Shown here: positions 1 to 8,764 of the stretch, piece by piece
Layout: each line of letters opens with the position of its first letter
Numbering within the stretch: position 1 is the first letter of the stretch
NCBI RefSeq assembly: GCF_000963925.1
Contig: NZ_BAMV01000007.1
Span: 62,001-126,000 of the forward strand
DNA: 64,000 bases
DNA from: Acetobacter cibinongensis
GTDB lineage: Bacteria; Pseudomonadota; Alphaproteobacteria; Acetobacterales; Acetobacteraceae
Reading direction: 5' to 3'
The notes under the pieces: generated by a model
The model's input: only the letters and a program-made list of their open reading frames with translations
What the model was told of the DNA's origin: nothing
Databases searched by the model: none
Program-made: the position numbers and the translations under genes

Positions 1-358
1 CCGCATGGCTTTCCCGCTCGGCAAACAGGGCAACAAGCACGTTGGCACCCGTCACTTCATCACGCCCTGTGGACTGTACATGAATGGCCGCACGCTGGAT
101 AACGCGCTGGAAGGCGGCCGTTGGTTTTGGCTCGGTCGGGCGTTCAGACGCCAGCCCGGCCAGATCTTTATCCAGAAAATTCGTCAGGTCTGTCCGCAGG
201 CGGTCAAGGTCGACCCCGCAGGCACGAAACACCGTAACAGCATCAGCATCGTCCACCAGCGCCAGCAGCAGATGCTCCAGCGTTGCATATTCGTGGTGCC
301 GTTCACCGGCTAAAATGAGAGCTTGATGTAGCGTCTGCTCCAGATTGCGTGACAACAT
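1..358 (-). CDS. clpA: ClpA, ATP-dependent Clp protease ATP-binding subunit (N-terminal part, cut by window edge)
   Basis: Only the first 119 codons lie in the window. They encode the N-terminal Clp repeat domain: the start reads MLSRNLEQTLHQALILA, followed by the EYATLEHLLLALVDD stretch typical of ClpA. In the full protein this domain docks the adaptor ClpS and precedes two AAA+ unfoldase modules that feed ClpP. The reading frame is open to the edge, so nothing suggests damage. clpS lies just upstream on the same strand, the usual clpS-clpA order, separated by about 200 bases. Identification rests on the N-domain and this neighbour. Confidence 0.9.
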   Translation of the reverse strand, partial: MLSRNLEQTLHQALILAGERHHEYATLEHLLLALVDDADAVTVFRACGVDLDRLRTDLTNFLDKDLAGLASERPTEPKPTAAFQRVIQRAAIHVQSTGRDEVTGANVLVALFAERESHA

Positions 359-555
359 GATGAGACGCTCCTTTCCCCGTTCTGCCAGAGTGTGGGCTAA
401 GGATGCCTGCATACTCTGGTGGCCTGTTTTCATATTTGGCCGCTTTGAGAGGAATTGCGAGTCAGAAAGCGCGTAAAAATTGCGCTATGACGTTTTTTTT
501 TCCTGAAGGCTCCGAAAAACTACAGATAACGCCAGCTTTCCCGCAAAGCAGGTGT

Positions 556-936
556 TTACTCTTTTTCAATTGTGCATTGCAGCGGGTGCTGGTTCTGGCG
601 TGCCAGGTCCATCACCTGCGTGACCTTTGTTTCCGCTACCTCATAGGTAAACACACCGCACACCCCTACCCCGCGCTTGTGCACGTTGAGCATGATGGAC
701 GTAGCCTCATCTCTGTTCTTGCTGAAAAATCGCTCAAGCACATGCACCACAAATTCCATGGGCGTGTAGTCATCGTTGAGCATCAACACTTTGTACATGG
801 AGGGTTTGCGGGTCTTGGGGCGGGCTTTCACCACAACGCCGCTATCGCTCCCATCATCACCCGACTCCGTGCCACCACCCTGGCGGCGTGATGGACCATT
901 GCCCGTGTGCAGAACAGTAAAAGAACGGGACGCCAT
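556..936 (-). CDS. clpS: ClpS, ATP-dependent Clp protease adaptor
   Basis: The 126-residue protein has a variable, Gly-rich N-terminal tail of about 40 residues followed by the ClpS core. The core contains [19 protein letters not shown], the motif forming the N-degron pocket, and a helical stretch around [19 protein letters not shown]. ClpS binds the ClpA N-domain and delivers proteins with destabilising N-terminal residues. The gene precedes clpA on the same strand. Length is slightly above E. coli ClpS because of the N-terminal extension, which is common in alphaproteobacteria. Confidence 0.96.
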   Translation of the reverse strand: MASRSFTVLHTGNGPSRRQGGGTESGDDGSDSGVVVKARPKTRKPSMYKVLMLNDDYTPMEFVVHVLERFFSKNRDEATSIMLNVHKRGVGVCGVFTYEVAETKVTQVMDLARQNQHPLQCTIEKE

Positions 937-1210
937 CAGTACAGAACTCCGTTGCCAATTTTTAAGGAGATGATCCTATACCACAATATTGGCATGGCAT
1001 CCCACTGATGGAAGGGGGCTTTGCGCCTGAATGGCAGAGTTATCAAGCCTTCTGGCGTGCAGATGCCTTATTCAGGCCACAAATCAGGCTGAGACAGGAT
1101 GTGAAGAATACCGCGCAAGGATAAGGATTCTCTCCTTTTTTCACTGTTGCGGGCTTGCAATCTATGAGACGAGACTGACATTATCCTGAGAAACACAGGT
1201 GGGACGCGCA

Positions 1211-2380
1211 GTGGCACATACCGGCAAAGCAGGACGCAGAAAACACACCCCAACCCAGTCTGCTGAATATAAGCAGAACAGAAAGAGAACGTCCAGTCGA
1301 AAATGGATTGGGCTGCTGGCGGGTGTTGCGTTAGGCACCGTTGCGACCCAGCGTAACGCCCATGCGCAGTATGCAGGCCAGCTTAGTTCTATTGTGATGG
1401 ACGCTAACACCGGTGCCGTTCTGTCCCAGACAGACCCGGACCTGCGCCGCTACCCTGCCAGCCTGACAAAACTGATGACGCTGTACCTGACGTTCTCGGC
1501 ACTGCGTGCCGGGACGATCACGCTGGACCAGCTTGTGCCCGTCTCCATTCATGCAGCAACCATGGAGCCCTCCAAACTTGGGGTTGTGCCGGGTAGCCGC
1601 CTGACCGTGCAGCAGGCCATTCTGGCGCTGGTCACAAAGTCCGCCAACGATGCTGCCTGTGCCCTTGGTGAATTTCTGGGTGGCGGGAGCGAACCACAGT
1701 TTGCTGCCCTCATGACCCAGCAGGCCCGCGCGCTGGGTATGAGCCGCACCACCTTCCGCAATGCCTCCGGCCTGCCAGACCCGGACCAGCTTACCACGGC
1801 GCGTGACCTCGCCACACTGGGCAGACATCTGATCAATGACTTCCCGGAAGACTATCATTACTTCTCCACCGCTGCCTTCCGCTTTCATGGCCGGATGATC
1901 CCTAATCACAACCCCATGCTGAAAGCCTATGTGGGCGCGGACGGCATGAAAACCGGCTATACAGAAGAAGCAGGCCGCAACCTTGTGACATCCGCCCTGC
2001 GCAGTAATGTGCGGCTGGTTGGTGTTGTTATGGGCGCGTCCAGCAATGGCCAGCGGACTCTGGCCATGGCAGACCAGCTTGACCGTGGGTTTGATGCTGA
2101 GGGCGTTGCCCCGGTTGAACGGCCACTGGTTCTGGCACGCAACATCGTCCCTGCTCATCACCATGCAGGGCGTGTGATTGTTCTGGCGGCAGCCCATTCT
2201 CATGCGCCGCTGGAAGTGGCCGAAGCGCCCGTAGGCCGCCGTGGTGTGCACCATGTACGCGCCACACCAGTCGCCAACGGCCACCATCTCCGGCTTATTG
2301 GGGCAAAAGTGCATCCGGCTACAGCCAGCACCAGCAAGCATACGCTGCATAAAGCACACGCAACACGCAGCAGAACCTGA
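1211..2380 (+). CDS. D-alanyl-D-alanine carboxypeptidase (peptidase S11 family)
   Basis: This is a periplasmic serine DD-carboxypeptidase that trims the terminal D-Ala from peptidoglycan stem peptides. All three penicillin-binding motifs are visible: SLTK (residues 84-87, nucleophile Ser84), SAN (144-146) and KTG (247-249). A basic N-terminus and a hydrophobic segment ending in NAHAQ form a signal peptide. The C-terminal 100 residues are His/Ala-rich and do not look like the usual PBP5 beta domain. No ATG fits the start. GTG at 1211 has an AGGTGGGA ribosome site six bases upstream and is preferred over GTG at 1199. It could be named DacA/DacC-like; the exact paralogue is unclear. Confidence 0.9.
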   Translation: MAHTGKAGRRKHTPTQSAEYKQNRKRTSSRKWIGLLAGVALGTVATQRNAHAQYAGQLSSIVMDANTGAVLSQTDPDLRRYPASLTKLMTLYLTFSALRAGTITLDQLVPVSIHAATMEPSKLGVVPGSRLTVQQAILALVTKSANDAACALGEFLGGGSEPQFAALMTQQARALGMSRTTFRNASGLPDPDQLTTARDLATLGRHLINDFPEDYHYFSTAAFRFHGRMIPNHNPMLKAYVGADGMKTGYTEEAGRNLVTSALRSNVRLVGVVMGASSNGQRTLAMADQLDRGFDAEGVAPVERPLVLARNIVPAHHHAGRVIVLAAAHSHAPLEVAEAPVGRRGVHHVRATPVANGHHLRLIGAKVHPATASTSKHTLHKAHATRSRT

Positions 2381-2396
2381 TTTTATGACACTTTCC

Positions 2397-2428
2397 CCCG
2401 CTTCCTGCCCGGAAGCGGGTTGCCTTTA
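2397..2428 (+). terminator. GC-rich hairpin after the DD-carboxypeptidase gene
   Basis: CCCGCTTCC (2397-2405) and GGAAGCGGG (2411-2419) form a perfect nine-base stem with a five-base loop, 16 bases after the stop codon. The following sequence is only weakly T-rich, so termination is probable rather than certain. Confidence 0.45.
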
Positions 2429-2460
2429 AGGCGGCTGCGTTCCATTTTGCTGTCTGGATA

Positions 2461-2540
2461 AGGGCAGCTTTAAAAATCGTGCCACAAGGTCTGGTGTGCC
2501 AAGAGCACCACCCCTCCCTGCTGATTTTTAAAGCTGCTCT
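2461..2540. repeat. Long inverted repeat upstream of map
   Basis: A 15-base arm, GCAGCTTTAAAAATC at 2464-2478, is matched exactly in inverted orientation at 2523-2537. The pairing extends three more positions outward (one G-T). The 44-base loop contains weaker internal complementarity. The right arm ends about 20 bases before the map ribosome binding site. It may be a cruciform, a protein-binding site or a leader hairpin; no T-run follows, so it is not a standard terminator. Confidence 0.85.
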
Positions 2541-2571
2541 ACAGATCTGCAAAACGAATGGAGCACTCAGT

Positions 2572-3372
2572 ATGGCTGGCAGACACGGTATTGTTCTGCA
2601 TAACGAACACGACTTTCAGGGCCTGCGCGCCGCGGGCCAACTGGCAGCCGCCACGCTTGACATGATTACCCCTTACGTCAAACCCGGGGTAACGACAGAA
2701 GAACTCAACCAGATTATTCATGATTACACGCTGGCACACGGTGCTGTTCCAGCCCCGCTGAATTATCGTGGTTTCCCAAAATCCTGCTGCATTTCCATCA
2801 ATCACGTGGTGTGTCACGGCATACCGGGGGAAAAGAAGCTTCAGGAAGGGGATATCGTCAATATTGACGTCACCTCCATTCTGGACGGGTGGTATGGTGA
2901 TACCAGCCGCATGTTCACGGTAGGCAAGACCCCGGTTAAAGCCAACAAACTGATCAAAACAACCTATGACTGCCTGATGCGTGGCATTGATGTTGTACGC
3001 CCCGGCGCAACATTGGGGGATATTGGCCACGCCATTCAGGTACTGGCTGAACAGAACCGCTACTCCATTGTGCGGGACTTCTGTGGCCATGGCATTGGCC
3101 GGACCTTCCATGCTGAACCAACAGTGCTGCATTATGGCCGCCCTGGTGAAGGCATGAAGCTTCAGGCTGGTATGGTGTTTACCATTGAGCCAATGCTGAA
3201 TATTGGCCGCGCGGATGTGAAAATTCTGGAAGATGAATGGACCGCCGTCACAAGGGATCGCTCCCTGTCCGCCCAGTTTGAACACATGCTGGGGGTTACG
3301 GAGACGGGATGTGAAATCTTCACCCTCTCTCCTGCTGGTTATCACTGCCCACCTTACCCCACCGAAGGCTAA
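2572..3372 (+). CDS. map: Methionine aminopeptidase type I
   Basis: The enzyme removes the initiator methionine from nascent proteins in the cytoplasm. The five metal ligands are present at a constant offset of two from E. coli MetAP: Asp99, Asp110, His173, Glu206 and Glu237. Substrate histidines are His82 (VVCHGIP) and His180 (FHAEP). The length of 266 residues fits the short type I form. The chosen ATG has GGAG eight bases upstream; an in-frame GTG farther upstream would run translation through the inverted repeat and add unconserved residues. ggt follows six bases after the stop, so the two may be cotranscribed. Confidence 0.97.
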   Translation: MAGRHGIVLHNEHDFQGLRAAGQLAAATLDMITPYVKPGVTTEELNQIIHDYTLAHGAVPAPLNYRGFPKSCCISINHVVCHGIPGEKKLQEGDIVNIDVTSILDGWYGDTSRMFTVGKTPVKANKLIKTTYDCLMRGIDVVRPGATLGDIGHAIQVLAEQNRYSIVRDFCGHGIGRTFHAEPTVLHYGRPGEGMKLQAGMVFTIEPMLNIGRADVKILEDEWTAVTRDRSLSAQFEHMLGVTETGCEIFTLSPAGYHCPPYPTEG

Positions 3373-3378
3373 AGCTGC

Positions 3379-5196
3379 ATGACCTATCTGCCCTGCCCCG
3401 CCCTGCCCCGTAGCGCCTCGGTCCGGCGTTGTTCAGCACTGGTGCTGCTGGCCTGTGCCACTGTCTGGCTGCCTGTCAGCGCACAGGCCGCACAGCCAGC
3501 CTCCGCACCGGACCCGCTGGCTTACGGAAAAGAGCAGCCTAATGGTCTACCGCCATTGGCACCTACACCGGGCAAAAACGGCATGGCAGTTTCCGCACAG
3601 AAACTGGCTTCTGACGTTGGGGCAGATATTCTTGCCAAAGGTGGTAATGCCGCAGATGCCGCCGTGGCCATGGGGTATGCTCTGGCCGTGGTGTACCCCG
3701 CAGCCGGCAATATTGGCGGCGGCGGCTTTATGATGCTGCGCCAGCCCGGCAAACCCTCCATTTTTCTGGACTTCCGGGAAAAAGCGCCCTTAGCCGCCAA
3801 GGCAGACATGTATCTGGACGCGCAGGGCAATGTGCTGGCCGAGCAATCCGTCACCGGCTGGAAAGCCGTGGCGGTACCCGGCACTGTGGCCGGGCTGGAC
3901 AAAGTGTTGCACCGCTGGGGCCATCTGTCCCGTAAGGCTGTTATGGCTCCGGCCATCAAGTTGGCGCGTGAGGGCTTTGTGCTTCAGGCCGGGGACGTGG
4001 AACTGCTGAACACCTCCACCGACGCCTTCCGTGCAAGCCCGGAGGCCAAGGCTATCTTCCTGCGGCCAGATGGCTCCCCTCTTCAGGTAGGGGACCGGCT
4101 GGTGCAGACCAATCTGGCCAACACCTTGCAACTGGTGGCGGACAAAGGGCCAGACGCCTTTTACAAAGGCCCGATTGCCAAAACCATTGTCGAGGCCTCC
4201 CGCAAGAATGGCGGGCTGCTGCAACTGGCAGATTTTGCACAGTACAAAACGCGCGAACTCACGCCGCTTAGCTGCCAGTATCGCGGATATCTGGTTGAAA
4301 CCGCCCCCCCACCCAGCGGGGGCGGTATCGCGTTGTGCGAAATTCTGGACATTCTGTCCGGCTATGACATGCATGCTCTTGGCCTGCATACGGCACCGGC
4401 CTTGCAGCGCGAAATTGAGGCCATGCGCCACGCCTATTCTGACCGCCGCAGCCTGGGAGACCCGGCTTTTGTGCACAACCCAACCCGCCACCTGCTGGAC
4501 CCCGCCTATGCCGAACAGGTGCGGGCACATATTCCCACTGATGTTGCCATACCCTCCGCAAGCCTGAGGGAAGGGGAAACAACACCGGAAAAGCACGAGA
4601 CAACGCAGTTCTCGGTTATTGATAAAAACGGGCTGGCCATCTCCACCACCTACACGTTGAATGGCTGGTTTGGTGCCAAGGTGATTGCGGGCAATACCGG
4701 CTTCTTCCTGAATGACGAGATGGATGACTTCTCCGCCAAGCCAGGTGCGCCTAACATGTTTGGCATTGTTGGCAGCGCGGCCAATGCCATTGCGCCGGGT
4801 AAAACACCGCTTTCTTCCATGTCGCCCACCATTGTTTCCAAAGATGGCAAACCGGTTCTGGTAATTGGTAGCCCAGGTGGCTCGCGCATTCCCACCATTG
4901 TGCTGTCTGTTATTCTCAGTGTGGTAGATTATGGGCTGGACATCCAGCAGGCCATTGACCTGCCCCGCCTGCACCAGCAGTGGATGCCCGAAGCTGTGGA
5001 AATTGAATCCGGCGCGGTAGCGGCGGACGTGCAAAAAACCCTTGAGCACGAAGGCTACAGCTTCTCCCCTCATGCCCCGTGGGGTATGCCGGAGGGCATT
5101 TTGGTTGGTGGCCCCAAATTGGGCACCAAGGGCGATGCCCGCTATTATGGCGGCTTTGACAGGCGGCATGAAGGCGGCGGAGCTACAGGCGAATAA
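3379..5196 (+). CDS. ggt: Gamma-glutamyltransferase (glutathione hydrolase) precursor
   Basis: This periplasmic enzyme cleaves the gamma-glutamyl bond of glutathione and related compounds. A signal peptide (ending SAQA, about residue 37) is followed by the large-subunit signature GGNAADAAVAMGYALAVVYP. Autocleavage is expected between Glu407 and Thr408 in HETTQFSV, making Thr408 the new N-terminal nucleophile of the small subunit. The oxyanion-region motif PLSSMSPTIV and the GSPGGSRIPT stretch are intact. The 605-residue length is normal. It sits between map and a DUF523 gene, directly abutting the latter. Confidence 0.96.
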   Translation: MTYLPCPALPRSASVRRCSALVLLACATVWLPVSAQAAQPASAPDPLAYGKEQPNGLPPLAPTPGKNGMAVSAQKLASDVGADILAKGGNAADAAVAMGYALAVVYPAAGNIGGGGFMMLRQPGKPSIFLDFREKAPLAAKADMYLDAQGNVLAEQSVTGWKAVAVPGTVAGLDKVLHRWGHLSRKAVMAPAIKLAREGFVLQAGDVELLNTSTDAFRASPEAKAIFLRPDGSPLQVGDRLVQTNLANTLQLVADKGPDAFYKGPIAKTIVEASRKNGGLLQLADFAQYKTRELTPLSCQYRGYLVETAPPPSGGGIALCEILDILSGYDMHALGLHTAPALQREIEAMRHAYSDRRSLGDPAFVHNPTRHLLDPAYAEQVRAHIPTDVAIPSASLREGETTPEKHETTQFSVIDKNGLAISTTYTLNGWFGAKVIAGNTGFFLNDEMDDFSAKPGAPNMFGIVGSAANAIAPGKTPLSSMSPTIVSKDGKPVLVIGSPGGSRIPTIVLSVILSVVDYGLDIQQAIDLPRLHQQWMPEAVEIESGAVAADVQKTLEHEGYSFSPHAPWGMPEGILVGGPKLGTKGDARYYGGFDRRHEGGGATGE

Positions 5197-5694
5197 ATGC
5201 CTGCCGGCCCGCGTATTCTGGTAAGCGCCTGCCTACTGGGGCAACCGGTGCGGTATGATGGCTCTGCCAAAACACTACAGCACCCGCTGTTACAGCACTG
5301 GCAGCAGAATGGGTGGGTTGTTTCCCTCTGCCCGGAACGGGCAGGCGGTATGCCCACACCCCGCCCCGCAGCAGAAATTGCCAACGGCCTGTCCGGCCGG
5401 GATGTGGTGGCAGGGCACGCACTGGTGCGTGACACAACGGGAGCGGATGTAACCGCCCCGTTTCTGGACGGCGCACAGGCCGCGCTAGCACTTGCACAGC
5501 AGGAAGGCTGCACGGTCGCCCTTCTGATAGACGGTAGCCCCTCCTGCGGGAGCCTGATGATTTATGATGGCTCTTTCACCGGACAGAAACAGGCTGGGGA
5601 AGGTGTGACAGCCGCCCTGCTACGCCAGAACGGCATTGCCGTTTTTGCCCCGGCTGACATTGAAAAGCTGGCTGCCTCTCTTTCGTCTTTCTGA
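5197..5694 (+). CDS. DUF523 family protein (YbbK-like)
   Basis: The 165-residue protein starts with RILVSACLLGQPVRYDG, the hallmark of DUF523, and has the later conserved pieces CPERAGGMPTPRP and LLIDGSPSCGS. Conserved cysteines in these motifs suggest a metal, cluster or thiol role, but the biochemical function of the family is not known. Its ATG begins on the base after the ggt stop codon, so it is almost certainly translated from the same message. A link to glutathione breakdown is only positional. Confidence 0.9.
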   Translation: MPAGPRILVSACLLGQPVRYDGSAKTLQHPLLQHWQQNGWVVSLCPERAGGMPTPRPAAEIANGLSGRDVVAGHALVRDTTGADVTAPFLDGAQAALALAQQEGCTVALLIDGSPSCGSLMIYDGSFTGQKQAGEGVTAALLRQNGIAVFAPADIEKLAASLSSF

Positions 5695-5737
5695 AAGCCC
5701 GCTTGCATCTTCTGGCAAGAGGCGTAAGGCGATAGCC

Positions 5738-6523
5738 ATGAAAAAGAGAGTGCGCCTTCTATTATTTTCCTTGTTGTTACTCACCCACGCGGCTGCGGCC
5801 CATGCCCAGACAACATCGCCGCTGGAGCAGCGCGTAGCAGCCCTTGCACGCGCCATTAACGGAAGTGGCAAATTACCGCTGGAAATTAGTCCCGGCACAA
5901 AAGTGGTGCAGTGCGAAACCACTGGCACGACATTGGTGATCGATATTGATGTCGGGCATGACTATGTGCTCAGGCGCACTGTCCAGACAGATTTGGCCCG
6001 CAGCGCCAAGGCGCTGGCCATGCCCAGCCTGTGCCGCAACGCGCTTTATGCGCCGCTTATCAAGGATGGCATGTCACTCCGTCTGGCATACCGAAACCCG
6101 GAAACAGCTACCACTTTCCTCTCCTATGTCATTACACCTCAAGAGTGTCTGACGGTCAGCCAAGCCCCGGATGACCCGGAACTAATCAGGAATTACCTGG
6201 AAGCGACCGTAAGGGCTGAGAAGAAATCTTTTCCTCTCACAATAGAGTTCATGACGTTTTTTGATGCTCAGGTCGTTGGCAACAGTATTCTCTACAAAAT
6301 CCGCATTGCCGATGCTGATACAGTCACATTCATCAAAAACAAAAATAACACTGCTTCCATGCAGCGCATCTTGTGCAAGGCGCTGAACAAACCGACCCCC
6401 TTCAATCTGGATATCGGCACGCGGATTGAGTTGTACGACGCGCATAATATGCCGTTGAAAACCGTTCTGCTCTCACGGCAAACCTGCGGCGCACCGGCCA
6501 TAACCAGTCAAAGCGCACAATAG
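5738..6523 (+). CDS. Secreted protein of unknown function
   Basis: I do not recognise this 261-residue protein. It has a clear Sec signal peptide: MKKRVRLLLFSLLLLTHAAAAHA, with cleavage predicted after AHA. The mature part contains four or more cysteines (near VVQCETT, SLCRNAL, QECLTV, RILCKAL and RQTCGA), so disulfides are likely in the periplasm. The CRNAL and CKALN pieces around residues 110 and 220 resemble each other, which hints at an internal duplication of two similar domains. The ATG is preferred over an upstream one overlapping DUF523 because it gives the signal peptide its normal length. It starts 43 bases after DUF523. Confidence 0.8.
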   Translation: MKKRVRLLLFSLLLLTHAAAAHAQTTSPLEQRVAALARAINGSGKLPLEISPGTKVVQCETTGTTLVIDIDVGHDYVLRRTVQTDLARSAKALAMPSLCRNALYAPLIKDGMSLRLAYRNPETATTFLSYVITPQECLTVSQAPDDPELIRNYLEATVRAEKKSFPLTIEFMTFFDAQVVGNSILYKIRIADADTVTFIKNKNNTASMQRILCKALNKPTPFNLDIGTRIELYDAHNMPLKTVLLSRQTCGAPAITSQSAQ

Positions 6524-6556
6524 CGGACGTGCCCTGCGGCAAGGAGCAGCTTGTTC

Positions 6557-7606
6557 TTAAAGACGGTCCAGAACGTGGGGGGTGCCCTCCGGGTCACGCA
6601 CGGTCGTTGGTCCCTCCACATAGCCGGGGCCGAGGGGCACCTTGCCGTAGCCACCGGGAATATCCAGCACATAGGTAGGCCATGCCAGCCCCGTCACCCG
6701 CCCGCGCAGGCCTGCTAGCAGGCGCTGCCCCTCAACCACTGGCACATGAAAACGGGCTGTACCGGGGGCTGGGTCAAGCTGGTGCAGGTAATAGGGGCGC
6801 ATCCGCACGGCAATCATGCTGCGGAAAAGGGCCTCAAGCGCTTCCTCCGTATCATTCACACCCCGCAGCAGGACAGACTGGCCCAAGAGCGGGATCCCCC
6901 TCCGCACAAGGCGCTTCAGACACGCCTGCGCAGCGGGCGACATTTCACGGACATGGTTGATATGGACGGCCATCCAGACAGACTTGTCAGACTCCAGAGC
7001 GTCCATCAGGGCTTCTGTCACACGCTCCGGAGCGGCCACTGGTACGCGGGTATGCAGCCGGATAGTGGTGACATGCGGCATGGCGGACAGCGCCGTCATA
7101 ATATGCCCCAACCGGCGCGGGGAGAGCATGAGAGGGTCCCCGCCCGTTAAAATGACCTCCTGAATTTGCGGATGCGTACGAAGCCAGTTCAGAGCATTTT
7201 CCAGGGCTGCATCATCCAGCACACCGCCGTCCGGCCCTACATGCTCCCGCCGGAAGCAGAAGCGACAATAAAGCGGGCAGACCAGCAACGGCTTTAGCAA
7301 GGCCCGGTCTGCATAGCGGTGGACAATACCGGGCACAGGGGAAAGCGCGTTATCCCCTATGGGGTCTGAGCGTTCTGCTGCCGTAACCTGCAATTCATCG
7401 GGGGAAGGAATAACCTGTAGGCCTATGGGGTCAGTCGGCTGGTCTATCAGGTCAAGAAAGGCCGGAGGGATGGCTGTTGCATAATGCTGTGCCACCTCGG
7501 CCAGAGCCTCCTGCTGGCTGGCAGGCGCCAGACCGGCGGCGATAAGCTCCTCTGTCGTGCGGATCAGCTTACGGGTGGAATTTTGGGGCTTGACCGAATG
7601 AGACAT
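6557..7606 (-). CDS. epmB: EF-P beta-lysylation protein EpmB (lysine 2,3-aminomutase family)
   Basis: A radical SAM enzyme of the lysine 2,3-aminomutase family, expected to convert (S)-alpha-lysine to (R)-beta-lysine for modification of elongation factor P. The CxxxCxxC cluster motif is Cys110, Cys114 and Cys117 (CPLYCRFCFRREHVG). The ILTGGDPLML segment contributes to SAM binding, and Lys322 in IPGGYGKVPL is the likely PLP lysine. At 349 residues it is the short form, lacking the C-terminal extension of clostridial catabolic aminomutases. The head-to-head neighbour epmA strongly supports the EF-P role. The gene for EF-P itself is not in the window. Confidence 0.93.
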   Translation of the reverse strand: MSHSVKPQNSTRKLIRTTEELIAAGLAPASQQEALAEVAQHYATAIPPAFLDLIDQPTDPIGLQVIPSPDELQVTAAERSDPIGDNALSPVPGIVHRYADRALLKPLLVCPLYCRFCFRREHVGPDGGVLDDAALENALNWLRTHPQIQEVILTGGDPLMLSPRRLGHIMTALSAMPHVTTIRLHTRVPVAAPERVTEALMDALESDKSVWMAVHINHVREMSPAAQACLKRLVRRGIPLLGQSVLLRGVNDTEEALEALFRSMIAVRMRPYYLHQLDPAPGTARFHVPVVEGQRLLAGLRGRVTGLAWPTYVLDIPGGYGKVPLGPGYVEGPTTVRDPEGTPHVLDRL

Positions 7607-7626
7607 GGCACGCCTCTACTCTCACC

Positions 7627-8679
7627 ATGTCCAGTCCTGCAAGCACACACACCGCTTTATTTACCGCTCCCACCACGCCAGACCCCGACCATATACGGGA
7701 CCGGCTGCCGTTTTTACATCGGCGCGGGCTCATGCAGCGCGGCATACGCGCCTTTCTGGAAGGGCACGGCTTTATGGAGGTGGAAACTCCCTACGCGGTG
7801 CCTGTGCCGGGAGAGGAGGTGCATCTCAGCCCCTTCCACACGGTGCGGAATACCCCACAGAGGGAGCAGGAGCCGCTGTTCCTGCATACCAGCCCGGAAT
7901 TTGCCATGAAGCGCATTGTCGCCGCGACCGGGCTGCCCGTGTTCCAGTTTGCGCGGGTGTGGCGTAACGGGGAGCGCAGCGCCCTGCATGCGCCGGAATT
8001 TACCATGCTGGAATGGTACCACCCGCATCTGGGGCTGGACGGGCTGATGACTGAGACAGAAGCCCTGATCAAAGCTGTTCTTCCTCCCACGCTGGAAAGG
8101 CCCACTCTGGCCGGCCCATCCGTCACGCTTGATCTGACACAGCCTTTTGAACGCCTGACCATGACGGACGCCTTCCAGCGCCATGCGGGGCTGGACCTAT
8201 TGCCGACTGAGGGCAATGCAGCCGCCTTGGCTGCGGCCGCACACTGTACGCTGCGGGAGGGAGAAACGTGGGAAGACCTGTTCTTCCGCCTGCTGCTGGA
8301 ACGAATCGAACCTGCAATAGGCCGCACACGGCCTACGTTTTTGACCCACTGGCCTGCCAGCCAGGCAGCATTGGCAAAACGTGACCCGCAGGACCCCAGA
8401 GTCGCGCTGCGGTTTGAACTCTATGCCTCTGGCATGGAGCTTGCGAATGCGTTTGAGGAACTGACAGACCCGACCGAACAACGTGCCCGTTTTGAAGCAG
8501 ACCGTGCCGCCCGCACGGCCCAGTACCCTCAGCGCCCTGACTGGCCGATTGACGAGCAGCTTCTGGCAGCCCTGCCCCACATGCCCCCGTGCTCAGGCAT
8601 TGCACTGGGCTTTGACAGACTGGTCATGCTGGCCTGCGGCACGCCTTCCATAAACGATGTCTTGTGGATAAACGCTTAG
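7627..8679 (+). CDS. epmA: EF-P--lysine ligase EpmA (GenX/PoxA, lysyl-tRNA synthetase-like)
   Basis: A class II aminoacyl-tRNA synthetase catalytic domain without an anticodon-binding domain, about 350 residues. Motif 2 reads FRVWRNGE-like (FQFARVWRNGERS) with HAPEFTMLEWY after it, and motif 3 is GIALGFDRLVML near the C-terminus. EpmA ligates beta-lysine to a conserved lysine of EF-P, which relieves ribosome stalling at polyproline. It is divergent from epmB with only 20 bases between the start codons, so at least one promoter must lie inside the partner gene. Confidence 0.94.
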   Translation: MSSPASTHTALFTAPTTPDPDHIRDRLPFLHRRGLMQRGIRAFLEGHGFMEVETPYAVPVPGEEVHLSPFHTVRNTPQREQEPLFLHTSPEFAMKRIVAATGLPVFQFARVWRNGERSALHAPEFTMLEWYHPHLGLDGLMTETEALIKAVLPPTLERPTLAGPSVTLDLTQPFERLTMTDAFQRHAGLDLLPTEGNAAALAAAAHCTLREGETWEDLFFRLLLERIEPAIGRTRPTFLTHWPASQAALAKRDPQDPRVALRFELYASGMELANAFEELTDPTEQRARFEADRAARTAQYPQRPDWPIDEQLLAALPHMPPCSGIALGFDRLVMLACGTPSINDVLWINA

Positions 8680-8764
8680 TCTGCAAAATATATCCGTGAT
8701 ATTATGTTCTAGATGGCCCGGTGCCGTGCCGGGTCTGCATGTTTCATCCTGTCGGAATTTGGCC

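Noticed and set aside
1331-2359. Long antisense frame opposite the DD-carboxypeptidase
   Set aside because: The plus-strand frame has all three penicillin-binding motifs; the antisense product is Gln/Cys/His-rich without domains.
3790-5169. Long open frame antisense to ggt (459 codons)
   Set aside because: It mirrors a well-supported gene on the plus strand, has no recognisable protein features, and its residues track the codon pattern of ggt.
8690-8764. Upstream start for the Gly/Trp-rich lipoprotein
   Set aside because: An earlier ATG would bury the signal peptide and lipobox inside a longer unconserved lead.
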